From positions 39,558 through 103,557 of the forward strand of contig JBDIWM010000002.1 in the NCBI GenBank assembly GCA_039638595.1: a stretch of 64,000 nucleotides of DNA, read 5' to 3'. This document shows, piece after piece, positions 17,047 to 25,427 of this stretch (positions within the stretch are counted from its first letter, which is position 1; every line of letters starts with the position of its first letter). Source of the stretch: Atribacterota bacterium (GTDB lineage Bacteria > Atribacterota > Atribacteria > Atribacterales > Caldatribacteriaceae). The position numbers were made by a program, and so were the translations under genes. The notes beneath the pieces were generated by a model. That model searched no databases, was not told the DNA's origin, and saw only the letters and a program-made list of their open reading frames with translations.

Positions 17047-17634
17047 CTAAAGAAGTCCTTTGGTTGAAGGGATGGTTTCCCCGAATATGGTGGTCGCCTC
17101 ACATAAGGCCCGACCGGCTGCCTTGAATAACGATTCCAGGCAGTGGTGGTTGTTCTTACCCCACCATATTTTAGCATGAAGGGTGATTTTTGCGCTATAG
17201 GTAAAGGCTCTGAAGAACTCTTCCACCAATGCCACTTCAAACTGGCCTACGTGTTCTCCCATTTCTGGAACATCATAAAAGAAGTACGCTCGACCACTGC
17301 AATCGACGGAAACCATGCTTAGAGCATCATCCATGGGGATGAAAGCGGTGGCAAAACGTCGGATTCCTCTTTTGTCCTTCAGGCATTCTGCAAAGGCTTC
17401 GCCTAAGACAATCCCCACATCTTCAACGGTGTGGTGTGCATCGACGAGTTTGGCATCGCCTGAGGCTCTGATGCCGAGGTCCCATCCAGCGTGGAAGGCC
17501 ATGCTGGTGAGGAGATGAGGGAAAAAGGGAATGTCCATCTCTACGTCTGCTTTCCCCTCTCCATCGAGGTTGAGGAGAACCTCAATCTCAGTTTCTTTGG
17601 TTTTCCTCTGTCGGGATGCGGTTCTTTGGCCCAA
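17047..17634 (-). CDS. hisB: Imidazoleglycerol-phosphate dehydratase
   Basis: A 195-residue monofunctional IGPD without the phosphatase domain. Manganese-binding His/Glu motifs are DAHHTVEDVGIVLGEAF and the partly repeated WWGKNNHHCLESLFKA. FFPHLLTSMAFHAGWDL and the arginine in RFATAFIPMDDAL also match. The start is TTG at 17634, with AAAGAGGTG upstream. hisG, hisD and hisC are not in this window, so the pathway must be completed elsewhere. Confidence 0.96.
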   Translation of the reverse strand: MGQRTASRQRKTKETEIEVLLNLDGEGKADVEMDIPFFPHLLTSMAFHAGWDLGIRASGDAKLVDAHHTVEDVGIVLGEAFAECLKDKRGIRRFATAFIPMDDALSMVSVDCSGRAYFFYDVPEMGEHVGQFEVALVEEFFRAFTYSAKITLHAKIWWGKNNHHCLESLFKAAGRALCEATTIFGETIPSTKGLL

Positions 17635-17659
17635 AGCGAAACACCTCTTTAATGAATTT

Positions 17660-18739
17660 TTACTCGGTAGGATACGGAATATCCTCAGAAAGTTCTTCTA
17701 AAGCAGTGTTTGAGAGGATGATTCCCTTCCATTCCCAACCGTATACTCCTTCATCAAGAACAAGGTACAAAATATTGTAGTTTGGGTCACCCCAGTTCTC
17801 AAGACGGAGCACCAGTTCACTATTTTTTTTCTGCGGGGTTTTTTCTGCTTTGAGTTCTGGTGAAGACTTCAGGTACTGGGCGAGGTATGCTTTGGCTTTC
17901 TGGAATTCGTCGATTTCGAATTCGCTAAAGTTTACCCCTGCCCAGAAATCTCCTTTTTTTGCCAATTTTTCCAGGGTTTTTAGGTCTTTCTGCATGAAGG
18001 CACGAACGAGTTTCTGAGATAGCGTTTCGGGGCTTTTCTCTGTGGTCAGCGGTTTTTCGTTGAGGTACTGGATGCGCAGTTTTGCCCAACGGCGGTAAAA
18101 TTGGTCTTGGGATTGCTGGACCACCTTCTGGTACTCATTTACCGCTTCGGTTAATTGGTTCATTTTTTCATGACAGAAGGCAATTTCCATCATGATGCGA
18201 GGTTTTTCCTCTTCTTCGATGAAGTTCAGGAGTTTTCGGTAGGCTTCGATGGCCCCAGGATAGTCTTTGAGATAGTTCTTCAGTGCGTATGCAACGTCCT
18301 CTTGAGCCTGAGCCCGGAGGTCATAAGGATCTTCGAAGTGACAATCCAGAGGATAGGTGTCAATGAGGCGATGAAGGAGAGACAGAAAACGGTCGATGTG
18401 ACCCTGTTCTTCTTCAAGTTTAGCCATCCAGTACAGATAGAGGTAACTGGTGGGATTTCCTGGAAATTGCTGGATGTAGGTTTCCAAAACCCGAAGGGCC
18501 TTTGTTTTTTCTCCCTTTTCGTCGTAAATGCGATAAAGGAGTTCAGTAACGCGAGCCAATTCTTCTTCGTCGTTACTCTGAAGCAATGGTTCCAGGATGG
18601 CTATGGCATTTTCAGTGTTTCCCTCTTCCAGGAGCAGTTCTGCCTGGTCGATGGCTTCCAAAGCAGTAGAAAATGGGGAAAGAAAAAAGTTCCAGAACAT
18701 GCATATCAAACACATGCTCGTTATCCGGGTTAGGGTCAA
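17660..18739 (-). CDS. Secreted or membrane-anchored TPR protein
   Basis: About 359 residues starting at TTG 18739, chosen because AAAGGAGGAAA sits just upstream (18744-18754); the longer frame to 18913 has no such site. An N-terminal hydrophobic stretch (MCLICMFWNFFLSPFSTALEA) suggests export. Tetratricopeptide-like helical pairs follow (AIAILEPLLQSNDEEELARVTELLYRIY, KALRVLETYIQQFPGNP, AIEAYRKLLNFIEEEEKPRIMMEIAFCHEKM, AVNEYQKVVQQ). The C-terminal 80 residues are a non-repetitive domain I do not recognise. It lies 25 bases upstream of hisB and 31 bases after the arginase-like gene, so it is transcribed with the histidine genes. The functional link is unknown. Confidence 0.75.
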   Translation of the reverse strand: MTLTRITSMCLICMFWNFFLSPFSTALEAIDQAELLLEEGNTENAIAILEPLLQSNDEEELARVTELLYRIYDEKGEKTKALRVLETYIQQFPGNPTSYLYLYWMAKLEEEQGHIDRFLSLLHRLIDTYPLDCHFEDPYDLRAQAQEDVAYALKNYLKDYPGAIEAYRKLLNFIEEEEKPRIMMEIAFCHEKMNQLTEAVNEYQKVVQQSQDQFYRRWAKLRIQYLNEKPLTTEKSPETLSQKLVRAFMQKDLKTLEKLAKKGDFWAGVNFSEFEIDEFQKAKAYLAQYLKSSPELKAEKTPQKKNSELVLRLENWGDPNYNILYLVLDEGVYGWEWKGIILSNTALEELSEDIPYPTE

Positions 18740-18770
18740 CCGTATTTCCTCCTTTATTGACCGCGTCTCT

Positions 18771-19520
18771 TCATTGCCCACATTTAGCATACTTCTTCTG
18801 GTTGAATCTATCAAGGTGTGGCAATTCAAAATGAGGGGATTTTTGGAGATGAAGATACTGAAGAAGGGTTGTAATCTGAAAAGAGAGCTTTGAAAGGTGG
18901 AATGGACGGTCAATGTTCATCTCCACGATGTCCATACCAATGAGGTGGCGTCTTGGTTTCCGGAAGTGACTGCCGATAAGCCGGAAGATTTCCCTCAGCT
19001 CTCTGAAAGTAAGGGAAAGCGGCGAGGGAAAGGAAGCGCATCGCGGTAATCCGAAGTCGAGGTCCCAGGAAAGATAGTAAAGCCCTTCCCCCAAATGGCT
19101 TAAGCCCTCACGGAGAGAAGCGACAGGACTGTGGAGTGAAGGTACCAGAAGAGCATGGTCTTCGAGTATGCCATTTTTGAGGAGATAGCGGAGGAAATTT
19201 CCCCGATGGATGGTTTCGGTGTTTTCTTCCTGGGAAAAAATGTCCAGATGGGTGTCAAGAACAAGAAGATATCGTTTCTGGTGGGTGAAGCGGGAAACAA
19301 GATGCTGATAGATAAAGGCTGTGGATGCATGGTTTTCGGCCAGAAAAAGGAGGGGAATCTCCTCTTCAATAGTGAGGTCAGGATGGTGGACGATTTGTCG
19401 CACTTCCTGGATGTGGAGAGACCGTTGCAGGGTTTTTGCTAGAAGAATCAGGGCATGGTGGGGTGACAACCAAGAGTCAGTGTATACGAAAAGCGTTTTC
19501 CAGTACGGGTACGCTCGCAC
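18771..19520 (-). CDS. Divergent arginase/agmatinase-superfamily protein
   Basis: About 249 residues from GTG 19520. Although short, it keeps residues at all six metal-ligand positions of the ureohydrolase fold: H64 (in LAENHAS, replacing GGDHS), D89-x-H91-x-D93 (LVLDTHLDIF), and D153-x-D155 (YYLSWDLDFGLP). The superfamily C-terminal element also appears as LIGMDIVEMN, like GFDIVEVNP of arginases. Substrate-loop sequences of true arginase or agmatinase are not recognisable, so the substrate is open: guanidino or formamido compounds are possible. It is the first gene of a seven-gene unit that continues with the TPR gene and hisB-H-A-F-IE. Start choice is uncertain; a frame extension to 19703 overlaps the divergent gene. 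Confidence 0.6.
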   Translation of the reverse strand: MRAYPYWKTLFVYTDSWLSPHHALILLAKTLQRSLHIQEVRQIVHHPDLTIEEEIPLLFLAENHASTAFIYQHLVSRFTHQKRYLLVLDTHLDIFSQEENTETIHRGNFLRYLLKNGILEDHALLVPSLHSPVASLREGLSHLGEGLYYLSWDLDFGLPRCASFPSPLSLTFRELREIFRLIGSHFRKPRRHLIGMDIVEMNIDRPFHLSKLSFQITTLLQYLHLQKSPHFELPHLDRFNQKKYAKCGQ

Positions 19521-19528
19521 GGTGCGCT

Positions 19529-19596
19529 CATCCCCTTGCTTCTTTTGCTTTGGACCATTAATATTAGCGGTAGTTGAAAAAAGAGGCAAGGGGATG
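19529..19596. repeat. 11-bp perfect inverted repeat flanking a divergent start region
   Basis: CATCCCCTTGC (19529-19539) and GCAAGGGGATG (19586-19596) are exact inverted copies 46 bases apart. They cover the ribosome-site/start regions of the leftward arginase-like gene and the rightward membrane gene. This may be an operator or simply mirrored AAGGGG ribosome-binding sites. Confidence 0.5.
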
Positions 19597-20274
19597 ATGG
19601 TGATGGTGTACTTCGATTTCTGGCGTGAGTTAAAAGAAAGTGCCTGGTTTTTTTCTCGTAATCCTGAAATTATTCTACCTGCTTTGCCCTCCGCCTTTCT
19701 CATGGCTCTGGCAAACAGTCTGGTATGGAGACGCAGTCTTTCCTGGATTACGGCATTTTTTCAATGGGGTTTGAGCGTTATTTTTGTGATGCTGGGGATT
19801 CTGTGTGGGTTTCTTGCTCTGGGTTTTATTGTGATGATGACCTGGGATGCCGAGCATCGAGAACGGGTTAATTTCGGTCGAGCCTGGAGAATTATTGCTC
19901 CTCGCTTTCTGGAGGTTTTTGTTGCTTCCCTCTTGGTGGGATTTCTGGTGAGCTTTTTTTCGGCATTTTTTGTGTTTCCAGGACTCCTCCTTGGGTTTTT
20001 GCTCATGTTCGTTTTGCCGGTGGTGGTCATAGGACGGGAAGACCCGTTCTCAGCTATTCGTCACAGTTTCCAGATGTCCTTTGAAAACCTGGGTGAGTGT
20101 TTCACCTTTCTGGTCATTGTCCTCTTTTTCGTGGTGGTGGGGTATCTCGTTTTCTGGCTTTTTGGGTTCGTTCCTTTTGCAGGGATTGTGGTGAACACGG
20201 TTATCGGTGGCGCGATCCTCGCCTATGTTTCAGTTTTCCTCACCCGTTTTTACCTTGTTCTCTCCCGGTTTTAG
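19594..20274 (+). CDS. Integral membrane protein of unknown function
   Basis: About 226 residues from one of the clustered starts at 19594-19603. After a short amphipathic N-terminus (YFDFWRELKESAWFFSRNPEI), there are roughly five to six hydrophobic segments with a soluble middle (WDAEHRERVNFGRAWRII). A motif REDPFSAIRHSFQMSFEN between segments resembles DUF975/DUF4013-type membrane proteins, but I do not assign a family firmly. It is divergent from the arginase-like gene. Its 3' end overlaps the convergent MBL hydrolase gene by 35 bases. Confidence 0.7.
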   Translation: MMVMVYFDFWRELKESAWFFSRNPEIILPALPSAFLMALANSLVWRRSLSWITAFFQWGLSVIFVMLGILCGFLALGFIVMMTWDAEHRERVNFGRAWRIIAPRFLEVFVASLLVGFLVSFFSAFFVFPGLLLGFLLMFVLPVVVIGREDPFSAIRHSFQMSFENLGECFTFLVIVLFFVVVGYLVFWLFGFVPFAGIVVNTVIGGAILAYVSVFLTRFYLVLSRF

Positions 20275-21043
20275 GGTCAAGGGGAAGATTCATCCCGTCG
20301 CTGGCGGCCAGGACCTTGATGCCGGTTTTCTGAGTTAGCTCTTCGGCGACTTTCCATGGTTTGGCCTGGAGCATAGTCATCCCGAAATGGGTAAGGATGG
20401 CTAATTCCGGACGGATGGTTTCGATGAGGACCTGGGTATCTTCGGCGCTCAGGTGGAAGAGTTGAGGGCTCTTTTCTTTTTTGAGCCGTACGGTGTGGAT
20501 GATGAGGATCTGGCTTCCCTGGTAGGCATCAAAAAGTTTCTCTTCGAAAAGCGTGTCCACGATGAGGGAAACGCGGCCTTCTTCAAAGAGGAAACGGAAA
20601 CCATAGGTTTCTACAGGATGAACGTGACGGAGGGGCGTTTCGAAGGTGATACTCCCGACATCGTATCGGCAGCCTTCCTGAAGGAGATGAACCCCATCCA
20701 GTGAATCGCGGAGATAGCTAAAAAGGACTGGTTCTCCTTCCAGGGCATCAGCAGGAAGAAAAACGATCCCCCTTTTCCTGGTTCCTCCCTGAGTCATGGC
20801 TTCAACCATGATGTTAAGGTCGTTGGCGTGATCGATGTGGCGGTGAGAAAGGAGAATGGCCTGAAGGGTTGTTGGATCACAAGGCGGACGGCTCGTCAAG
20901 GCCCTCACCAGAGCACCCGGTCCGGGGTCAAGATGAAGTGAAGTGCCCCGGTAATGAATCCAGAGTCCTCCTGAAGCTCGGAGTTGTTTTGAGACCACAA
21001 ATCGTGCCCCTGCCGTCCCTAAAAACTTGATGAAATTATCCAT
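20240..21043 (-). CDS. Metallo-beta-lactamase-fold hydrolase (RNase Z-like)
   Basis: A 267-residue protein with the metal-binding HxHxDH motif as SHRHIDHANDL (about residues 66-76) preceded by LHLDPGPGALVRAL. A third ligand His is in PLRHVHPVE, a later Asp in LIVDTLF and the last His in AILTHFGMT. The fold and spacing match the RNase Z/phosphodiesterase-like branch rather than glyoxalase II. The long exosite arm of tRNase Z is not evident, so a tRNA role is not claimed. It is divergent from THEP1 with only 40 bases between. Confidence 0.82.
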   Translation of the reverse strand: MDNFIKFLGTAGARFVVSKQLRASGGLWIHYRGTSLHLDPGPGALVRALTSRPPCDPTTLQAILLSHRHIDHANDLNIMVEAMTQGGTRKRGIVFLPADALEGEPVLFSYLRDSLDGVHLLQEGCRYDVGSITFETPLRHVHPVETYGFRFLFEEGRVSLIVDTLFEEKLFDAYQGSQILIIHTVRLKKEKSPQLFHLSAEDTQVLIETIRPELAILTHFGMTMLQAKPWKVAEELTQKTGIKVLAASDGMNLPLDPKTGREQGKNG

Positions 21044-21083
21044 TTACAGGTACTATATCGTTGAAGGGGTGAATTTGTAAAGG

Positions 21084-21620
21084 GTGCATCGAATAGTGAT
21101 TTTGGGAAGACCAGGGACAGGGAAAACCACGCTGGCGAAAAAAGTGGTGGAGCATTTTCCGGGGTGGTTTCGGGGTTTTTATACCGAGGAAATTCGAGAA
21201 GGGAAGGAACGAGTTGGTTTTGGCATTCGGACCCTTTCGGGGAAAGAGGGCATTCTGGCGAAGAAAGGTAATCCTTCGCCCCTTCGAGTGGGCCGATACG
21301 GGATTATGCTGTACGACCTTGAAACCATAGGGATTGAGGAGATTGAAAACGCCCTTCTTGGGGGTTTTCCTCTTCTCATTGACGAAGTGGGGAAAATGGA
21401 GCTTTTTTCATCCCGCTTTCGGGAGGTTTTTTATAAGGCCTGGTATGCTACCCCATTTCTGCTTGTGACGTCCTGTTTTCCACCTCTTTCCGAACTGGAC
21501 CACCTCTTCCAGGGTCAGGGGGTCAGGAAGGTGATCCTCGATCGGAGGAATCGTGACCGGCTTGGAAAAGTGGTTATCGAGTTTGTAGAACGTTTTTATA
21601 AAAGCTTTAATCCAGCCTGA
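21084..21620 (+). CDS. THEP1-type nucleoside triphosphatase
   Basis: A 178-residue P-loop NTPase with Walker A GRPGTGKTT (residues about 8-16) and the family Walker B LLIDEVGKMELFSSRF. FRGFYTEEIREGKERVGFGI also matches the Aquifex/Thermotoga THEP1 family. These hydrolyse nucleoside triphosphates to diphosphates slowly; the biological role is unsettled. The GTG start at 21084 has an AAGGGG about 14 bases upstream. It overlaps the convergent HD-GYP gene by 14 bases. Confidence 0.9.
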   Translation: MHRIVILGRPGTGKTTLAKKVVEHFPGWFRGFYTEEIREGKERVGFGIRTLSGKEGILAKKGNPSPLRVGRYGIMLYDLETIGIEEIENALLGGFPLLIDEVGKMELFSSRFREVFYKAWYATPFLLVTSCFPPLSELDHLFQGQGVRKVILDRRNRDRLGKVVIEFVERFYKSFNPA

Positions 21621-22728
21621 TCTGACTCTGGAGAGCAATCTCTCTCACAATGGTGAGCACTAAGGACTGGGAAAGGTCGATTTCTTCGGAGAGCGTCACT
21701 TTCCCCTCCGGGGATACCGTGCGAATGCGCACAAATGGCCGAAAAGGGAGAACAGGATTAATGCGGCTGACTACTGCTTCTTCACCGCTTGAGAGTTGAA
21801 CCCTGTCTCCCACCTGGTAGGGAGAAATATGGCTCACAAACGTGGAGACTACATTCTCATCCAGCGTATATCCAGCATTGCCCATCAGGTACTCCACTAC
21901 TTCAGATATGGGAAGTGCTTTGCGGTAGGGACGGTCAGAGGTGAGGGCTTCGTAGATATCAGCGACAGCGGCGATCTGTGCCAGAGAAGAAATATCTCGT
22001 CTGGAAAGGTTTCGAGGATAACCACTACCATCGATTTTTTCGTGGTGCTGTGAGGCGACATTTTTGGCAATTCCGTTCAAACGAGTCTGTTCGTCGAGAA
22101 TTTTTCTGGCCATGACCGGGTGCTGCTGGATGACCTTGCGCTCTTCTGGAATAAGAGGTTGGGGTTTGTTCAGGATTTCAGGGGGAATACGAAGCTTTCC
22201 CAGGTCGTGTAAGAGAGCTCCCAAGCCCAAAATCTGGATTACTTCTTCCCGGAGACCCAGGAATTTTCCGATAAACGTAGCAATGATTGAAACGTTGAGG
22301 GAGTGAGTGAAAGTGAGGTCGTCATGCTTTTTGAGTTGGGTAATGGGAATCACCAGTTCTTGGTGAGCTTTCACTTCCTGAAGGATTTTTCGTACATCCC
22401 GTTCCAATGGCTCCATTGGGACCCTTTTGCCCTGGCTTAAAAGGGTGAGCGTTTCCTGGAGGTCATTGAGGGTTTGTTCCTTGGTTTCAAAGGAAATATC
22501 CTCCATAGGAGTCTCGGCAGTGACTTCTTCTAGGGCCTCGGCGAAAACGTAATCCTTTCCCCAGGCTATGAGTCTGTCCAGGAAGGCTTGGGTAATACGT
22601 TTCCCTTTTCCCAAAAGAATCTGCCCGTTTTCGTCAAGGAGGGTGCTCGCCAGGACCTGTCCCACTTCGAGTTGCTGAATGGCGATTTTTTCGGTACGGA
22701 TTCCCCGGAGTTTCTCCACAACGTTCAC
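21607..22728 (-). CDS. HD-GYP domain protein (putative cyclic-di-GMP phosphodiesterase)
   Basis: A 373-residue cytoplasmic protein. The N-terminal 130 residues are an alpha/beta and helical region of unknown function (IAIQQLEVGQVLASTLLDENGQILLGKGKRI resembles DUF3391-like N-terminal modules). The HD-GYP domain follows: HSLNVSIIA, HDLGKLRIPPEILNKP, HPVMARKIL and the GYP motif HHEKIDGSGYPRNL, then DIYEALTSDRPYR. It should degrade c-di-GMP. A C-terminal beta domain (GDRVQLSSGEEAVVSRINP) follows. It starts 4 bases inside the upstream alcohol dehydrogenase gene end, so the two are coupled. Confidence 0.88.
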   Translation of the reverse strand: MNVVEKLRGIRTEKIAIQQLEVGQVLASTLLDENGQILLGKGKRITQAFLDRLIAWGKDYVFAEALEEVTAETPMEDISFETKEQTLNDLQETLTLLSQGKRVPMEPLERDVRKILQEVKAHQELVIPITQLKKHDDLTFTHSLNVSIIATFIGKFLGLREEVIQILGLGALLHDLGKLRIPPEILNKPQPLIPEERKVIQQHPVMARKILDEQTRLNGIAKNVASQHHEKIDGSGYPRNLSRRDISSLAQIAAVADIYEALTSDRPYRKALPISEVVEYLMGNAGYTLDENVVSTFVSHISPYQVGDRVQLSSGEEAVVSRINPVLPFRPFVRIRTVSPEGKVTLSEEIDLSQSLVLTIVREIALQSQIRLD

Positions 22729-23759
22729 GCCCCCTCTATCCGCAGGACTTTCGCACCCCGAATTTTTCCCTCTTTGAGTTCAAGAAGAGCACAGTTGGCT
22801 TCTTGAAGTCCGAAGACCTCGATTTCTGGACGAATGGGAATCCGACCGGCCAGTTCCAGAAATTCGACCACATCTTGCCGGGTGACATTGGCTACGGTCT
22901 TTACTTCCTTTTCCATCCACAAATGTTCAGGATAGTCGAGCTGCCACAGGTATTCTTTGTCACCTTCTTCTTTGCGGATGGCGTTGATTATTAGTCTTCC
23001 TCCGGGGGTCAGTTTCCCCAGCACGCTGACCACCGGTTTCCAGACAGGAGTGGTGTCAATCACACAGTGGAGCTTCTCTGGTGGTTGGTGGTCAAAATGG
23101 CCGACCCAGAAGGCCCCCATTTCCCAGGCTAAAGACTGTTCTTTTTGGCTTCGGCTGAAAACGAAGATTTTGGAATCCGGATAGAGATACCGGGCCACTT
23201 TCATCACCAGATGCCCTGAAGCTCCGAATCCTAAAAAACCAATGTTTTCTCCGTTTTCGATTTTACCGAGCTTCAGAGCCCTATATCCCACGGCACCAGC
23301 ACAAAGAAGAGGTGCAGCTTCTTCATCGGAAAACACCGCAGGGAGAGGATAAGCAAAGTCCTCTCCCACCACGGTGTACTCGGCATACCCGCCATGGGCG
23401 TCTCTTCCCGTTCCTTTAAATTCAGGACAAAGATTTTCCCGACCATTTTGGCAGTAGTGGCATTTCCCGCAGGAAGAGTGAATCCAGGCGATACCCACCC
23501 GATCTCCTTCCTGGAATCGGTGAGCGTTTTTGCCTTTTCCCACCACTGTGCCCACGATTTGGTGCCCTACAATGATGGGGAAAAACGCGGGTAGGGTTCT
23601 TCCTTCAATTTCGTCAAGGTCTGTCCGGCACACTCCACAGGTCAAGACCCGGACCAGGATGTCCCGTTCTCCACAGGAGGGAAGCGGCCTCTCCACCAGT
23701 TTTAAGGGAGAGCGGTTTACACTAAGGTCCTCGATTTGAGAAAGAATCATCGCCTTCAT
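22725..23759 (-). CDS. Zinc-dependent alcohol dehydrogenase (AdhP-like)
   Basis: A 344-residue medium-chain dehydrogenase. Catalytic zinc site: C in TCGVCRTDLDEIEG and H in IVGHQIVGTV, where the usual Glu is replaced by Gln. Structural zinc: CGKCHYCQNGRENLC. The nucleotide-binding loop is atypical (IGFLGFGASGHLVMKVA), as in the AdhP-like clade. ATG start at 23759; a TATAAT on the minus strand lies about 25 bases upstream. It shares its upstream region with the divergent T-box operon. The substrate is not known. Confidence 0.88.
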   Translation of the reverse strand: MKAMILSQIEDLSVNRSPLKLVERPLPSCGERDILVRVLTCGVCRTDLDEIEGRTLPAFFPIIVGHQIVGTVVGKGKNAHRFQEGDRVGIAWIHSSCGKCHYCQNGRENLCPEFKGTGRDAHGGYAEYTVVGEDFAYPLPAVFSDEEAAPLLCAGAVGYRALKLGKIENGENIGFLGFGASGHLVMKVARYLYPDSKIFVFSRSQKEQSLAWEMGAFWVGHFDHQPPEKLHCVIDTTPVWKPVVSVLGKLTPGGRLIINAIRKEEGDKEYLWQLDYPEHLWMEKEVKTVANVTRQDVVEFLELAGRIPIRPEIEVFGLQEANCALLELKEGKIRGAKVLRIEGA

Positions 23760-23871
23760 CGTTTTATCACCCTTTCCATATTATACCGTCCTTTTGCAAG
23801 GAGGAAGGATAAACCTGGAGTAAAAATCATCAAGGTCAAGAAGACAATCTCTACTAAAAAGATAAATTTTC

Positions 23872-23900
23872 TTGACAAAGGAGAGGTGGTACATTATAAT
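23872..23900 (+). promoter_or_regulatory. Sigma-70-type promoter of the T-box operon
   Basis: Consensus TTGACA (23872-23877), 17-base spacer, consensus TATAAT (23895-23900). Both hexamers are perfect. The transcript would begin near 23907 and run through the T-box leader. Confidence 0.9.
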
Positions 23901-23906
23901 CACAGC

Positions 23907-24159
23907 AGATTGAAAATGTGACGGTGATGAAAGGGATGAGTAACCGTCGATGGGGGTAGAGAGAGTCCAGATATGGTGGGAGCTGGATCCCCCAGAACGG
24001 TGAACATGGCCCTGGAGCTCTGGCGGTGAACCTGAAGTAGCCGTCAGCGGATGTTCGCCCGTTATGGAGAATTCCCTTACAAATGAGGCTGGTTTTGGCC
24101 AGTGAAAAAGGGTGGTACCACGAGTACAATCCCTCGTCCCTTTGGCGAGGGATTTTTTT
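23907..24159 (+). ncRNA. T-box riboswitch leader, probable Met (AUG) specifier
   Basis: The conserved T-box sequence is present as AGGGTGGTACCACG (about 24109-24122), whose TGGT bulge would pair with a tRNA end ACCA. It is followed by the terminator: CCCTCG (24131-24136), CGAGGG (24146-24151), then seven Ts. Stem I landmarks are also present: GATGAGTAACCGTC, AGAGAGTCC, GGTGGGAGCTGG, and the specifier strand GTGAACATGGCCCTGGAGC. In that strand the bases after GAAC read ATG, so the likely specifier is AUG for tRNA-Met. Uncharged tRNA-Met would stabilise the antiterminator and turn on the downstream homocysteine genes. T-box identity is clear; the specifier call is inference from alignment by eye. 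Confidence 0.93.
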
Positions 24160-24189
24160 ATCATTGGAGAGGACGTGGGAGGTGAAACC

Positions 24190-25422
24190 ATGGAGAGGGT
24201 TCTGCGGACCTATGAGGAAATTAACGAAAAGATCCGTACCGGCAAAGTGGTGGTGGTAACAGCCGAAGAAGTGATTGACCTTGTGGCTGAAAAAGGAGTG
24301 GAAAAAGTTGCCCAGGAAGTGGATGTGGTGACGACCGGAACGTTCGGTACCATGTGTTCTTCAGGGGCGTTCTTGAATATTGGTCACACCAAACCACGGA
24401 TGAAGATTCACGAAGCCTATTTGAATGGAGTGATGGCCTATGCAGGGCTGGCGGCTGTGGACCTCTATATCGGGGTGACGCAACCAGCCAAGGACGATCC
24501 CCTAAATAAAGTGCATCCTGGAGAATTCAAGTACGGAGGAGGGCATGTCATCCAAGACCTGGTGGCGGGAAAGGATGTCCTCCTGGAAGCGTATGCCTAT
24601 GGGACGGATTGCTATCCCCGTAAACACCTGGCGACCTGGATTAATCTTCGGGATTTGAACGAAGCGTACCTCTTTAATCCTCGCAACGCCTATCAGAATT
24701 ATAATGTAGCGGTGAACCTCTCTAGTAAGACCATCTACACCTACCTGGGAGTACTGCTTCCAAACCTAGGCAACGCCGGGTATTCTTCGGCAGGACAGCT
24801 CAGTCCTCTTCTCAATGACCCTTATTACCGGACCATTGGCATTGGAACTCGGATTTTTCTCGGTGGGGGTATAGGGTATGTGGCCTGGCAAGGGACCCAG
24901 CACAACCCCGGCGTGGAACGAACTGAAAGGGGTGTACCCAAGGGTGGAGCAGGAACCATCGCGGTGATCGGGGATCTCAAGGACATGAGTGCTCAATGGC
25001 TCTGGGGAATGAGTATCCGGGGTTACGGATGTTCACTGGCGGTCGGTCTTGGGATCCCCATTCCTATCCTCACCGAGGAGGTCCTCTACTATTGTTCGGT
25101 GCGGGATGAGGAAATTCTGGCTCCGGTTGTGGACTATAGCCATGCGTATCCTTATGGGACTGGAGAAATCCTGGGTTACGTAAGCTATTCTGAATTGCGA
25201 AGTGGGAAAATCCGCTTAGGGGATAAAGAGATTCCCACTTCATCGCAATCAAGCTATGCCCGGGCTCGAGAGGTGGCTTTGATCCTCAAGAGCTGGATTC
25301 AGGAAGGGAAATTTACCCTCACTCAGCCTGTTTCTCCCCTTCCGGGAGTTGAATCCGGGGTGCGTTTTCGGAATCTCGTTGAGCGGCCGGTGTCGGTGAA
25401 TGCTGAATTGGTAGGGAGGTGA
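24190..25422 (+). CDS. DUF39-family homocysteine biosynthesis protein
   Basis: A 410-residue COG1900/DUF39 protein. Its archaeal relatives (Methanosarcina MA1821 type) act with a NIL-ferredoxin partner to make homocysteine from aspartate semialdehyde and sulfide, bypassing cystathionine or O-acylhomoserine. Typical conserved stretches include TTGTFGTMCSSGAFLNIGH near residue 50, KYGGGHVIQDLVAG, and GGGIGYVAWQGTQHNPG, with conserved cysteines. The ATG at 24190 follows GGGAGGTG; a longer frame to 24112 lies within the T-box element. The partner gene starts 5 bases downstream. Control by a probable Met T-box fits the function well. Confidence 0.92.
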   Translation: MERVLRTYEEINEKIRTGKVVVVTAEEVIDLVAEKGVEKVAQEVDVVTTGTFGTMCSSGAFLNIGHTKPRMKIHEAYLNGVMAYAGLAAVDLYIGVTQPAKDDPLNKVHPGEFKYGGGHVIQDLVAGKDVLLEAYAYGTDCYPRKHLATWINLRDLNEAYLFNPRNAYQNYNVAVNLSSKTIYTYLGVLLPNLGNAGYSSAGQLSPLLNDPYYRTIGIGTRIFLGGGIGYVAWQGTQHNPGVERTERGVPKGGAGTIAVIGDLKDMSAQWLWGMSIRGYGCSLAVGLGIPIPILTEEVLYYCSVRDEEILAPVVDYSHAYPYGTGEILGYVSYSELRSGKIRLGDKEIPTSSQSSYARAREVALILKSWIQEGKFTLTQPVSPLPGVESGVRFRNLVERPVSVNAELVGR

Positions 25423-25427
25423 AGAAG

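Noticed and set aside
23781..24191. A 136-codon minus-strand ORF between the alcohol dehydrogenase and DUF39 genes
   Set aside because: It covers the T-box leader and promoter; its composition follows the RNA element rather than a protein family.
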